Below, piece by piece: positions 38,501-53,500 of a stretch of 64,000 nucleotides of DNA. A program made the translations under genes and the position numbers. Source of the DNA: Tyto alba (Eukaryota; Chordata; Aves; Strigiformes; Tytonidae); the NCBI RefSeq assembly GCF_018691265.1, contig NW_024881283.1:3321731-3385730 (forward strand), written 5' to 3'. Each line of letters begins with the position of its first letter. Position 1 is the first letter of the stretch. The notes below the pieces were generated by a model. It was not told the origin of the DNA. It did no database searches and saw only the letters and a program-made list of their open reading frames with translations.

Positions 38501-41500
38501 CTGCAAATCTCTCTCTTAGGATCTCTGTGTGAAATACCAAAGAGTGCAGAGCTAGATTCTGTTAAGAGTCGGTTTGCCTCGGTTAGGAAGGTTGAATCCA
38601 CGGGTTATGGTGCTCAAGGATCTGAATTTAAGAGTTCATAATGCTAATGATTAGCCTTTGTTTGTCCTAGCAGTCATGTGAGCAATGCAGAAGTCAGCGA
38701 TCAGAAACCTGAATCTTCAAGCCTTGGTTCAAACCTTCCCATGTCCAGTGAGAGTAAGTATCTTCTGGAGTTCTTCTGTTCCCACTGTCTTTCCTTTTTT
38801 TCTTCTGCTGGTCTCATTACTTTGCTTCATCAAGCACAAGCTTTGTCTCCTCCTTTGAATCTTTAGCCTGTCCTTACTATCAGTTGTAAAGTGAAAGTTT
38901 GCTGTGGTGCTCACAAAGTATTAATGGCTGATAATAAGCAAGTATCTCTTTCTAACAAGTATTTTTGTGTCACTGTCCTCCAACTTGCTGCTGTGTCTTA
39001 GCCACCTTATACATGATTTTTCTTGGGAGTTGAGTTGTTCAATAATGATTTCTATTGTGAAAGATGTTACTTTTATAAATATCTCTACGCAGTTGGTTGG
39101 GTCTTTTGTAATAATATGGCATACACTTAATCTTAGAGTCCAAACTGTATTGAATGTCTGCAGGAATTCCTTATTAAATAAATGGAGAGAAAACTGAGGC
39201 AGAAAATAAAAAAATTTCATAGTGAGAGATGCAATGTATCCTTTCTTCTGGGGAAAGAGCGCTGGAGATTATCACAAAAATAGGATTCCTGTGTAGAATA
39301 CTTTTGACTGCCCATACTTATTTATAAGTGTAAATCAGCTCAACTTGATTGAAAATATGTAATGTGTAACTTTCCATTGTTAACTGATTGTATCTTAACT
39401 ATTTCAATCAATGTGCTGTGAAGTTGCAGTTGCAGGAGTTACCAGAAGTTTTAGCCTGCACAATCTGCTGCCAAACTGGATAAGCCATTTACAAATTCCA
39501 GAAGTTGCATGCAGTAATATTATGTTTTGGGTGTTTTTTTTTTTCTTTTTTACACCATTACCTAATTCTTTATATGCTATTTAAAAAACAAGAGTTCTAG
39601 AAATACTGTTACTGCATTACTATCTGGATGAATATTCACATTCTTTAAAGAAAAAAAACCCAAACATTTTTGTAAGAGGGATGTGAGAATATCTGATAAG
39701 AATTGAATGAAAGCCTTCTTTATGTCCAAAAGTTCCCTATTTTTATTTCCTGTTGTTTCTTTTTGCTGCGTGGACTTCGAACCATGTGTAAGGGCAAACA
39801 CTGAGGACCAGAGGGAGGTGATTCATGGAGCATTCAGAAGTTTCAGAGCATGTGGCTGATGGCTTGTGTTTCTCATCTGCTTATGCTCAGATTACACCAA
39901 AAGGAGGTTATTTAGGTAGCAGAATGCAAATGTTAGGGTTGCCTGTGCAAACTAACTTGCTCCCCTTAGTGAATGTAACTAATAAGAGAGTTAACTACAT
40001 GATGATACAAGAGCAATAATTTTGTAGGACTGTTCCAGATAGGGAGAACCTGACTTGGAGCACATCACTGGCACCTGGAGCAAATCCCAAGGCAAAGTAT
40101 GCTGTTATCCCTGACCATGTTTCTTTTTGAAGGCCATTAGTTGAGTCACTCCAGAAAGGAGAGAGAAAGTACAGTCTCTTGTAATGTTAGTGATGGAGGA
40201 GCTGTGCAAGAGATGCATTGTTAGCCTGGATCCCCTCCTAGGCAGGGCTGGAACCTGGGTGCTTTGCCTGCTTCTAAACAGGCTTCAGATGAATAAACTG
40301 GATGCACAGCAGCACAGCTGTTTTTGCTAAGGATTTGGGTATGATGCTTGTAGATCCAAACTGGTAAACCCAGGTATTGAACAGATTTACAGTCACAAAA
40401 GTTATGTAGCTTGGAGATCAGTGCAGCACACTGCACTATGGTGTTAACATATGCCAGAGGAGCTGCACAGTGTCAAATTGTGTGCCAGGGGTCTTGCACA
40501 TCCTTGCTTTCTTAGTTTGATGAACAGCTGAGTATTTATCAGGTCAGCTCATCTGAATACATGGGGGGGGGGGGGGTGTTAATGGTTCTTGAGTTAAGAC
40601 ATAGCAACTCAAGCCCTCTTCTCCATGCCAACCCAGAATGCTGTAATTGAGAACTGTCACATGGGGTATAATAGAGCTAAGTGAGAAGATTTTGAACATT
40701 TGCTCCTTAGATTTTCAGACTGAGTGACTCTGTCTTACTGCTTTTAGAGTGCAATTGCTGTGGATTTATTCAAGCAGAAAAATTGAAACATTCCTTAGAT
40801 GTAACTGCCACATTTCTTTAGAGGTCATCTGAATTTGGTGTCTGAGCCTCATGCACTGCAGCTCTGCCTGTTCTCACTTGATGTGTGGGATTAAGTTTGT
40901 TGATCGGGGAGCTGCTCCTTTTTAAAGGGAAGACAGATTGCTGGAGCCATGCTCTGAGTATGTAGAAAAGAGAAGGGGAAGAGGAAAGCATGGCAAAAAA
41001 GCATCTGCCTTGGTCTGTGCTCTGGGACACAGAAAATAAATGGTAATCTTGGCACAGATGAAGACTCTTTGTCATATGCAAGGTTTTGTGCAGGACTGAA
41101 ATCAAAGTTTTATCATGACAATTGCAAAAGATGACAGTACCAACTGGTAAAGAGGAACAGTGCTGTTACAAAGGGAGCAGTAGTGTTGACTGAGTCATTT
41201 GCCTGCTGTGAACTGGCAAGAAAAACATTTTTGTGCTGGTTTAACAGTGCATTTTTTGAGAATTTGCTTTGAAACAGATATTCAAGGCACTAAATAAACC
41301 TTTGTAAATCCTTTGTCTTGGTTAAAATGTACTGTGCATGCTGATACCTAATTGTAATTATTTGTTGGGCTTTGAAATCGGCTATGTAATTATACAAACT
41401 TTTTTTTTCAGTTATGACATGCACTGATTATATCCCAAGGTCATCAAATGATTATACCTCACAGATGTATTCAGCAAAGTAAGTCAAACAATTGTTACTG

Positions 41501-44500
41501 AATTCTGTAACTCTTACTTCTTTCTGAAGTAATCTTTTTGCACCCTTACGCATTTCTGTAATGCTGTAATAACTTTCATATCTGGTGGCAACAGATACTC
41601 ATTGCTGTGGACACTGAAGCTGGTAGAAGTCACGCTTTGGCTTCAGTGGCTGTTATTTAGTGATCAAGGATAAACGAGCCCCTTCAAGTAATTAACAACT
41701 GCAACAGACTTGTTGAATAATACCCATAATATTTGGGGAATAAACAAACTGGACATAAATGAATATAAGGGGAATATAGGATTTTCTTGTCATTAACCAT
41801 GTTTGGGGATCTTAATAGTTCTTCTCATTACAGCATAGTAGGCCTTAATCCCCCTCGCTTGCTTTTATATAGTTTGTGTGTTTCAGTAGTTTTGGCACAC
41901 ACTGCTATGTTGTATTAGTGTTAGAATTTGGTGTTGTGAGGCATGGAAAGTGATACTAATTGCTTGTGCCTGTTGGAATGGGGAGTTTATTCTTCCCCTC
42001 TCACCCTGCCCTCCCGGTCCTGGAATAAGCACTGGTGCTCTGGCATCACAAAGGAGTTTCCCCTGGTATCACCGCAAGAAACAGGCAGCGTATATAAAAC
42101 CAAGAGGCTGTTGTATTAGGAAACACAAGTGGGTTGTTACACTAGGAACACCTGCCAGTGTGTATTGTCTCTTCTTTCTGAAGCAATTTTTTAATGTGTC
42201 TCCTGATTTGGAGGCTGAAAGATGCGTATGTATATAGTTCTTGTTTACTTTTGTTCTTTCTTTTTAATAAGGCCATATGCACATATCCTTTCTGTACCTG
42301 TATCGGAAACAATGAGCCCTTACTCTGGTCCAACTCAGTACCAAGCACTACAGCAGTCTCAGCCCTACACCATCTACTCCCAGACCACCCAAACCTATGG
42401 ACTACCTCCTTTTGGTAAGAAGTAACTTTTGAAAGACTTCTCAGTGCCTGCAATTATTGTCTTATGTCTCAATAAAAAGCCAGTGTTAAGCCTGACCAGG
42501 TGTGTTGGAGAGAAGAGTTTGTAGTAAACCACATGCCTAACTTAAATTGTAGATCTGTACTGATCTCTATATGTGACTTCATATTATAAAACATTATTTC
42601 TCATAGAGCTGGTTTTGTGGACATTAATTTGGATGTCTTTCCATGAAGCTTGCCAGGTGGTTCTTAGTTTGGGATCATAATTTTCTCTAACTGGTATAGC
42701 TGTGTTTGTGCACTTTCCTTGTCAGTGAAATCACACAAGACCCCATACAACAGCATCTCTGCTGAAGGCATTTTTCCTTTCTTTTTTGCTGTCCAGGATT
42801 AAGACTTTTTTGTTGTTTCATCTCACACCAAATGTAGATTTCATACTGAAATGTCTTCAGGTTTACTAGGCGATGAAGTTTGCATAAGTTTCTTTAACAC
42901 TTAAGCCCTTTATTAGCCATTCCAATGTTTGCAAGTGCTTGAAGGGCACTAGTGCTGTTATGACTGAGCAGCTAAAACTCAGTGACAGGGTTTAATCTTT
43001 TCACATTGTGCTTCCTTTATAGCACATGGAGGGAGAGACACACCTCTGGGGTGTTGGTGTGTTTTAGAAGATAATGGCTGTCCTTTCTCTGTGATGTATA
43101 AAGGGAGTTGAGGATGAGTAGTGCAGACAGAAAAAAATTAAATTCTAGGTGGGTTAGCTAGTGAAAGGAGCTGCCTGGTCTTTCCTTGTACTCTTGTATA
43201 TTAAAGTTTTAAGCACTGGGGGAAAAAACTCCCAAAGGAGATAGATTAACTATCTCCCTGCATGTATGAAATTTTATAACTGATTATTAAAAAATGACAT
43301 TTTAACTTCTCTCTTCATTTTTAATGTTGGCCTGCTTGGTTTCATATGTAAATATTGTATAATGTTGCAAGCTCTCTAAAATGTATAGTGGCAGAGGGCT
43401 GTTTTGCCCGTTAGCACGCAGCTCTAATGAGAGGGGAGAGCATCACCTTTCCATGCAGGTAACCTGGGGGAGCACCACATGTGCTGTCAGTAAGCTGTGC
43501 AGCTGTGAGATAGTCATGAATATCTGTCTCGGGGGCTTGTGGTCATGCTGTATAACTAAATGAACAGAACCTCTTGCAGATTTATCTGTAGTGCTAAAAT
43601 CTTAGTATCTTGAAGTGTAAAAGGATGAATTTTTCCTTAGCTGAAGAACTAGATGTCTTTGAATAAAACCAGCAACATGAGGAAAGGCTGAGAGAATTGG
43701 GTTTGTTCAGCCTCGAGAAGAGGAGGCTTAAAGGAGACCTTATCACCATGTGGCTACAACATGAGTGGCTACAGAGAAAATGGGTAATCCCTTTTTACAA
43801 GGGGTCCCATGGAAAAGGCAAGCGGTAATGGCTACGAGTTACTGCCAAGGACATTCCGACTGGACACCAGAGGAAAATTTTTCACAATGAGAACAATCAG
43901 CCATTAGAATAATCTTCCCAGGGAAGTGGTAGATTCCCCAGTGTTGGACACTTTTAAGATTGAACTGCAAAGGGTGCTGGGCCATCTTGTCTAGATCGGG
44001 CTTTTGCCAAGAGAGGTGGGACCGGATGACCCCTGAGGTCCCTTCCAACCTGGTATTCTGTGATTCTGTGATTTATGGCTTTTGTTAGCTGCTGACAGAG
44101 AAAAGACTTTTATATAAATTACAAAACAATTGATTTATCTTGGTATTTTTGAAAGATGGTTTAGAAAAGATAATATAACTGGGCTCAGTTTTATTATACG
44201 TAAGTTACATTACTAATACTGTTTAAAGTAATATGGCACAAATTGTTAACTTTATGAGAAAGGTCAATATGTAAAACAAATCTACATACCTTTCTTTCTT
44301 TTCTTTTCTTTTTCATACGTATACACCTGGGATTCATGAAAAGGAATTTTCTTGTGGTTGAGGGATCCTTAGGAAGAAAATTATGCTTTTGTAGTAACTG
44401 GGACACAAGGATTTGATCAAACAGTATCTCCCAAATCTTGTTTGCCCTGTATTAACGCTGAGATACATTGTTCTGACTGATCACTTGAATACTGTAAAGT

Positions 44501-47500
44501 GGGAGTTTTGCAGGATGTAAAGCCTGTAAATGTTGGCCTGTTATTAGCAATTCAGGAGAATAGGGTCATTTGGGTGGCTGTTGGTATTTGCTGCTCCTGC
44601 ATTTCTAGCTTAGCCCCTGCCAGTAAGGTTCAAGTATGACTGCCATTTCAGAGGTTTTTAGAAACAACCAACCCTCCCCACCACCTATCACGACAGCGGT
44701 CTCAGGATTTCTAGTGGACAAGGACCTAGTTGACTGTGTTATGTGTCCTGGGGAGCTGAAGGTCTCTGCCTGTTGTGTTTTCTGAGATTCCTTCATTCTT
44801 CTGGGAGATCTTTTCCCTGGAAAGCTGAACCAGTGTGGAGAAGTCTGATGCTGTGTCCATACTGAAGTCTTCAGTGGCCAGTGCAATTTGTCTTCTGTCT
44901 TTCTAAACACTCTGTTCCCTGTCTTTTTGTCTGTTTGTAATGTTGGATGTTGTCACAACAGTCTGTTACGTACAAACCATGCCCAACCCCATGTTACCGT
45001 TTCTGGAATGTACTTCTCTTCCTTGGGTGCCTGCACTTTGGTTTCAGTGCCTCATTGTACTGTTTTTTGCTATATCTGAACAGTGGCTGGTGGTTTCCTT
45101 TACTTGTTTACTTGGTGTTTATTGATAGTTTGTTGTGGATGTGCATTGAGGCTGCTTTGTATGTTCTTAGTTGTTTTACTGTGTCATGTGTTGTGGTTTT
45201 TTACACAAATATGTGTAAACATGTGGAGTGCTCTCTTGAAGTGTTAGGCCAAGACGTTTAAAAAGGTGTTTTCAACTTCTAGCATTTTTGGGGGGAGGGA
45301 GGGTATAAGGGTTTTTGTTAGCATTTTGTGCATGTGTGTGATGTCTTATTGGTGGCAGTGGTGGTGGCTGCATTTGTTGGGAGTGTTTAATTTTTTTTTT
45401 GAATCCAAAGGTTCTGGAATTTGGGGGTACTTAGCTGCCTCAGTGTTATACTTTGAATGTAACAGTAGAATTTTTTCTGGAGACCTAGGTAAGAGAAGCA
45501 CATTTTCTGTTGACTTCATAGGAACTTTTGTCTGTTGAACATCTTCTGGAATGGGATCAGTTACTGAAATGTATTGGTATGGATTTTGAGGTCTCTTATT
45601 AAATACCTAAAATTTTAGTCTGAATTTAAGTGTTAGGAAAATGTTAAAAGTCATCTTCCCAATAATGGAAATCATACTGGACTGGTACATGCTCAGTCAT
45701 ACTGAGAAGATGGACCTTGCATGGTGTGATGGACAGGTAGAGGGTAGAAGACTGAACATGAACAGTGCAGAGGAAATTCTACAGATTGTTTCTGCTCACA
45801 AAATCTCCATTGAGCAGGTGACAACTTGGCCAGGTTTGTAAAACGTTTTACGAGCACCAAAAGGCCAATTCCAGAGGTTTGCATGACTTTCTACCGTATA
45901 TTTGTTTCTATGCCAAAAAGAAGGCATCATGAATTATCTAACTGGAACAAAGCAGTTGTATTTTAAGTATGAAATTCAAGCAAGCTGATAAACACAAGCG
46001 TAGTCTTGAGATCACTTAGATCAGGATGCTGCTTTCAGAAAAGAGATGACCAGTGCTCTTGCTAATTTGTCACCTCTCCTTGTGCTGTAATACTTTTCTG
46101 ATGGTGTTTGGTGCATTGTTTTGCATGGGACATACTTGAGGTCTGGAGAGATTTTATTAAAGCATTAAAATGAGAGTATTGACATACAGTTTCCATGTAT
46201 GTAGGCGTGTCCTGTGATGATGTTCTGCCCCAGCTGTGGTGCCGCAGTTAGACATGGAGGGGTCTTGTTCCCCCTCACCCAGCTTCTTCTCTGTCATCCT
46301 TGAGGCTGTGCTAGCTTATAAATGCTGTCTTGCAGAATGAGAGGGAAGGACACACGCCATCAGGGCAAGACTGTGCCTTGCTGTGTGGAAAATAGAACGT
46401 GTCTATACTGAGAGACATACAAAGATATGAGATATACTGAGAGATATACAAAGACAGTCATGGAAAGCAGGGATTGAAAGATGCTTAAGACATGACCTGA
46501 GTCAGCTCCTGCACTCACATGCAGCCAACTGTGTGGAGAACTCTGAAGTGTGTGTCTGACCTGGTGTTGCACTCCTCACCTGATAATTATCCTGCAACAT
46601 TCAGAGTTGGTTTGTGTTTCGTTGCCATAGTTACTAGGCACTTCTGTGTCCTGTGTCTGTCTATCTTGCACTGTAAGGAACTGTTGGTTATTGTCCCCTC
46701 TAAAAACTACTCACATATTTGAAGATTGTGCCATTTCCTTTCCAGACTAAACAAATGCAACTACTCCCGCTCTCCTTAGAGGATCTGTTTCCCATACATT
46801 TTACTCTGGAGTTTCTGCAGTATAGCTACAATCTTTCTTAAACCCGTCTTTCCCCTTTGTTTGCTGATTACTGTGGTTCTAGATGTTTGAAACAGTAACA
46901 AAGATGTAACTTGAGAGTTGAAGAATCAAAACCGTGGTGTGGCTGTACAGATAGGTGAGTGACTTAGTTTGACTCATAGGTGGCAGTTTGAGGTCAGGTA
47001 TGTAAACAAATCAGGGAGCCATTGCAGAATTTATCTCTGACAGAGCTCCAGCATGGAGCCAGCTCTTGGAGTTGCTGCTCATGTCCAGCTCTGTAGAGTC
47101 TCCTGTGTCTTCTGGGTAAAAGACTTAGAGCTTGTAGCCCATGGCTCATCCTGCTAGAGCGGGTGAAAGGCTGCAGGTGGCTTTCACAGCCTTGGTACTA
47201 TTTTTGAGGGGGAGTTAAGAAGGAGGGTGATTTTTCTGCTGGCCCTGATCTTTGTGTCTAGCTCCAAACATCTTTTGTCCCTCTGCTTTGCATACTCTAC
47301 TTGTTTTTAAGTAGATCTCTCAACTGATTCTTGCTTTCTAACCAGGGCCAAGCAGAAATGCCTTTGACTTCAGCTGTATATCTGGAAACACTTAAACAAA
47401 AGCCTGGAGAGCTCTAAGAACCAGGCCTGACCTGAGCTACTTCAGTCCAATGTTTTTTTCATCCCATCAGTGCAGTGGACTAGACCTTAACACGGCACCT

Positions 47501-50500
47501 GAGCTGAAACAACACTACTTATGTGTGCCTTGTACAGATGAATTACAGTCACTTTGCTGTCTCTGTGCTTTGCCCAGTGTTGTTACAAATGCTTTCCAGA
47601 ATGGCAGGAAATGTAGAAAAAATGTTTAGATTTTTTTTCCCCCCTTTTTTTCTTTTGAGCTCTGTATTCGCTGTTGTCAGTCTGTGAAGATCACTGACTT
47701 GTGGCTTGTTTTAAAATACTCAAGCCAAATCCCAGTAAGGTAGTGAAAGCATTGACCTTGACCTTAAATGGATACCAACTTCAGCCTAGCTGTGTAATAG
47801 CTGAGATCATTTGAAGTGCTGTGCAACTCAGCCCAAATGTCAGAGGGGCTAGCAGTTCCCGTATACCTACGCAGAAGTGAATCTTATTGTGACACTAACA
47901 GATTTTTAGTTGAAAGCTTTGGAAATTGGTCTTGTTGGTGCTTTTAATTTTCTCTTTTTCAGCCAGTTTTGTCAGCAGCTGTAATCCATGCACAGCCTGA
48001 CAGTCAGCACTTACTATTGCAGAAATTAAACATATTCCATATGTGAATTGTTACTTTTGTGATGAGCAGAAATCTTAATCTGAGGTGGCAACATGCTGTT
48101 TGGTCCCAGCATATTTGTTTGTAACTGGTCCAATTTATCTGATTCAGGTGCACTGTGGCCAGGTATGAAACCTGAAAGTGGTTTAATTCAGACTCCATCT
48201 ACAAGTCAGCACAGTGTTCTTACCTGCACTACAGGGTTAACCACAAGCCAGCCCAGCCCAGCACATTATTCTTATTCCATTGAAGGTAACTTGGCATGGT
48301 TTTTATCTGCATCTCTCTCCACCTAATTGAGTCCAGATACCACAAATAGAGAGGCTTGCACGTTTGTTCTTGGTTTGTGCATGCTTCTTTATGCTTTGCC
48401 TCTTTTCTCTTTGTGCGTGTGTATGTGTTTGGTTTTGTATTTGCTACCTAGCTCTGTATGCACCAGGCTGGCTTGTTGGTGCCATGCTGATGGACTTAAC
48501 AGGGTGAAGAGCAAATGGGAATGGGAGAGGAGACTAAATACTGTATTCTTGCATGCCTTTACTGGGAATGCTTTTGCAGCTCAAGCTCTTTGTTTGTGGT
48601 TTTTAGCTTGATGTCAGGAAATACGCTGACTGACATTGGATTTTAAAAAAAATTTTTTTAAATTACTTCTAGAGGTAGATGGCTCGTCTGTTGCACACAC
48701 ACACCCCCAGATTGGTAGATCCACTAGAAACTGAATTTCTCAGTACAGAAGTAGCCTACAAATATTCCAGTTACTAGAAGTGCCACATCTAAGAAGCCAG
48801 ATGCTGAATTTCACCAGTTCCCAAAGGAATTTTTAGGAGCAAATCTGCCAGTTAGCTGAATAACAGAATGTTGTTGCTTATGGCAAATATGTGCAAATTG
48901 ATATTTTTTTTTTTAGGCAGAAGTTTTGTCTTTAATGTTTGGATGATGAATTGTGAAAATTTGCCTCTTTCTCTGTAGTTCTTTAAAAAAACATTTCAGG
49001 AATTCTTAATCTATTTTGTACATGTTATTTTCATAGACTAATTCAGGGACTTGGAGAGATCTTTAGTTCAGCCTCCTGCTCAAAGAAGAGTTGACATTGA
49101 ATTCAGAAACAGGTTGCTCGGTGTCTCAAAAACCTCCAAGGATGGAGATTTCACTGATTCCAGTGCCTAACTGTCATCATGGTGAATCTTTTTTTATTCT
49201 GTCAACTTGGAGTATCCCCTCTTTCATGTTGTGACCATTTCTCTCCTCCTGCTGTGCACCTGCAAAAAGTGCCTGGCTGTTTTCTTGATAACCTCCATGC
49301 AGGTACCAGCAGGATGCTGTCAGGTCCCACAAAGCCATCACTTCAGGCTGAACAGTCTCACTCCCTCCAGGTGCCCCTCGCAGGGCACATGCTCCAGCTC
49401 CCTGACTGTTTTGGTGGCTCTTTGCCAGACCCACTGAATTTTATTAACATATTTTGTGTGCTTGAGGCCCCAGACTGAATGCCATATCCAGATGTGATCT
49501 AGTGAGTGCCAAGTAAAGGGGAATAGCTCTTAAAATTAACAATAAGTGGGGTTTAGCATATCTTTCACTGATAGGAAGGCCATGTGGTATGTCATAGTAC
49601 TTGCTCAGCTTGTGTCATTGTGACAGTAAATGGCCCAGCATAACGATTATACTGAATTTACTTTTAATATTCATAACATAAGCAATGAAACATTGGAAAT
49701 ACTACCTTCCTTCAGATATAACTCTCTTCCAGGTAGTCCCACCAGCAGAATGAATTATAGTGTTTTATAACACCACTTTTAATTGCCCTGGGTCAGAAAT
49801 GGTTCTGTATAACATGACCCCTGATAGGTTTGCCAGTGGTGTACCACGGCGAGCACATGAACCCGTGGGGATTGGTGAGGTGGCAGAGCCACCGTCAGGC
49901 CTTGCACTGCAGAAGGATTTTAAACCATTTGATCCACACTGCTGTGAGAATGTGTGATTTCAGGAGAGTTTCCCTACAGACTGTTCTTTGAAAGTGTGAA
50001 AAAATCACCTGAATTGTGTTAATGCTCTCACTTCTTTGAAAAACTTCTTGCAAAGTGGCAGGAAACTGTTCCTTTTTTGGATTTGCTATGTTACCTTTTC
50101 ATCAAAATAGCAAGCAGCCTGCTGAGGGGTCAGGTCAGTTCTTGGGCTGGTGCAAGGTGGGTGGTGGAGAGCAGGAGCTGGAAGGATGGACAAAGTTGCT
50201 TTATTAGTAATCTGTTGAAAATCTGTCTTTTCTCTCCAGTCAAAATAGTCGGGTGATACACAGTTGTACGATGTGGCTGTCCACCGGAGGGGTATTTCAG
50301 GGCCATGGATATGGTTTAGTCTGCAGTTGCTGGACTGAAGTAAGGAGATATTTGAAACCTCATAAATGGTCAGATGCACTTAGTGACTGCAAATTTTCCT
50401 TTTTGTACTCACCTGATCTATGGCCATGGTGGTATGTTGGAGAGGTGCTTGGGAGCATTGTGGGAGGAATGGCTGCTTCTTGCCTCGCCTCTTCTTGCCC

Positions 50501-53500
50501 TGTTAGAGTAAAGCAGCCACGTGAAACATAAAATCCATTAATTGCAGTTTCCCTTCCCCAGCACACGAAGCAGGTTGAAACACATTTGAAAACGACTGAA
50601 GCAAAACTGAATGGGATGAATAAGGCAGTGGAGGCAGGGAGATAAGGTCTGAGGGTGAGGTCTGGGAGTGGGGGAGAAAGAGAGAAGAGAAAAAGAGTCA
50701 TGGAAGCTTCAAGGCAATACTTGTGTTTGCTGATCTTTTAAACCTGAGACCATGAAGTGGTCACTTTTGACACATCTGTGCAAAACATTTTTGCATGTTT
50801 TTGGCTCATTCACAGGTAAAAGGAACTGACCCACAGTGCAGAAAGAATTTGTTAATCTGTGTAGTGGGAGCTGTTTGTAAAGGTCTGATTTGTAACACTG
50901 TAGATAAAGGGTAATTAAAAATGAAATGTTGGAAGGACACCAGAGTTAAGATAAACAATGAAGTTCATGTGATGGTATTTGTGTTTTTACCAGAATCCCA
51001 GCACTTGAAATCTTTTTTTTTTTTTATGATATCTTAACTTCTGTTATCTATCTCAGTGGAGAAGCAGCCTCTTCAGAGCAGTACAGATGAGAATTGCTTT
51101 CTGTTTGCTCTCCATGATAATCTTGAGAGGTGATAGAATGATCTGTCTTCTGGATAGTTCATCTCTTCTGGCTTCATGTCAGGTTTGTTCTGCGTTAGCA
51201 AGGATCTTTCCCAGAGAACTTCTCTTCTCAGTGCCCTAGGAAGTGATGTTTTCTTAAGGTAATAACAGCCTTGACCATTTCCGTAACATGTAGTTGGAAG
51301 GAGTTTTATTTGGAAACTAACCCTTGTTCTCCAGCAATTGCTTATGAGGAGTATCTGTGACAGGTACCTGACTCTCACAGCTGTGCTTCTAGTAGCTGCA
51401 TCGTTACTGTAGGTAGTACTGTAGGTACTTGAGTATCTTCATTACCATTATTGCTGTTCAGTGCAGCCTTTTTTCTTTTTTCTAAATGTTCATCCCCCAA
51501 AATTCCCTCCTATCTGTGAATACTGATGTTCCTATCTATGAGGGGATTCCCAGGGGCTAATTACTTACTTTTGTTTCTGCTTCCACAGAGATGCCACCCT
51601 TCACATTTCTCACCTCTTATAAATACTGTGCATTTCTGCACCTCTTTTAACATATATTTCTTTTGGTTTTCACTTTTTTTGAGGCACATTTTGGATCCAT
51701 TCCTCTTTCCAGGAGCTGTTTACCAATTAGTATCTGTGCTTGCCATAACACAATGTACACTGATTAAGAGTTCATGGTGGGGTCCGTTTCCCTGGAGTAG
51801 AAGGACTGAAACCTTCAGAAGCTTGAGTTCTTCAGTCTTGGGGTGAATTTCACATGAGTATTATTTGCAGAAAGTGAGGGCTTTTTTCAGAGTAATGGTA
51901 AAGTAGGTGATATTTTAGATTTCTGCAAGTTATTTCATAAGCATCTAAAAGTGATTTTAGGTTTTAGTTGTTTTCAGAGAAAGAAGGTTTAGCAAAAGAA
52001 AGTATTTTTTCATAGCACCTGGTTTAGTACATCCTAATTTTGTTCATTCTCGTTTCATTATTTGTTTTCACTAATCCTTGAGGGTCCCAAAACCCCATGT
52101 GGAATAATGGTTAATGGAGTGGCCCTGTGGCTGTAAAACCACAAAATCTGCTAAATGACTGGTGTTCCCAGATGGTGCTCTAGCAGCCTCTTCTGTGTTT
52201 TGGAAGAACCGAATGCAGTGACATGAAGACTGTTGAACGTCTTAAAATTCACACTAACAACTACATGTGTCTAATAATTTGTCCTACAAGCTGTTGACAA
52301 ATTATTTCAGAAAGTCTTATCCAAAAAACAGTTGTAGTCTCACAGGGATATAGGGAAACACATTTGCTTTCTCAAGTAGGAAGCACCCTTTTTATACTAT
52401 TTGAAATATTTTTACTGTTTCCTTCAATTTTTTGATCTAATTAGGCTAAATATGCTAAGTCCAATGCAGAAATAATCCTTTTAACAGAGCAGATATAAAC
52501 ATACTCAGATCCATTTTACTGATTTATTCTGATTAATTTTCAACTGCTACTAATTGAACATCAGAATGTGATTGTTGTCTTCTCAAAACTTTTAGAAAAG
52601 ATGTGAAACCATTTTACTTATACTTCAGTTGCTTACAGGCATGTAAGGAAAGGGTTTCTGAAACATTTAAAAGTACTGTTTTTAAAGATATGCTAGCTCT
52701 CCTTCCCTGTAAGCCCAGTTGAAATGTGACTGGTTTCAAAATAGACCCCGACTCTTTTTTGGCTGTTATGAGTGCTGCTGGAAGCACAAATGCTTGCACA
52801 TAAGCTAATAAGTACTTATTTCTCAACTTGGATTGGTCTTGTCTCTTGTGCTTTTCTAGAAACATTTAATGCAGTAATTCTTAATTTTACAGCATCAACT
52901 ACCAATGCCAGTCCAGTCTCCACATCCTCAACTGTTGTTAATATTTCCACATCAGCAGTAGCCAGCATCTCACAGGTAAAACTTTCTTGTTATATTTATG
53001 TGCAGCTTCCCCTTCACTGTTGTTTAACATGTTAATTAAAAGTAATAAAGGAAGGCCAAATATTTATATCACTTCCAATGGAGCACAATGGGTACTAGAA
53101 TAATAGGGCTCAGTACATAGCTTGAAGTCAGCAAAATTACTCTTGCTGTCTCTTTGACCATGATGCTTTTCCCTTTGGCCTTTGCAACAAACTCACTTCA
53201 TCTGTTCAAAGCTGTTTCCTTGTCTGCAGGCTGTGTGGTGAATCTTGAACAGGATACTGAGATCTCTGCAAAAGAGACAGTGGAGAAGAAACAATAGAAC
53301 TATTTTGAGAACCAAAACTCCAGGGAGGATTATAGGTGGATGTTTTTCTGAATGCCTTTGTTCTCCCTCAGCAAGAAAAGGAAAATAGGTTGCACACAAA
53401 TAAAACAAGCATAAAAACCCCCAGAAAAGTAGGAGATGCATTCTGATGGTGCTAGAAGAAAAAGCCCTGCAGCTAGCAGAGAGCCCCCTTCCCCCTGACT

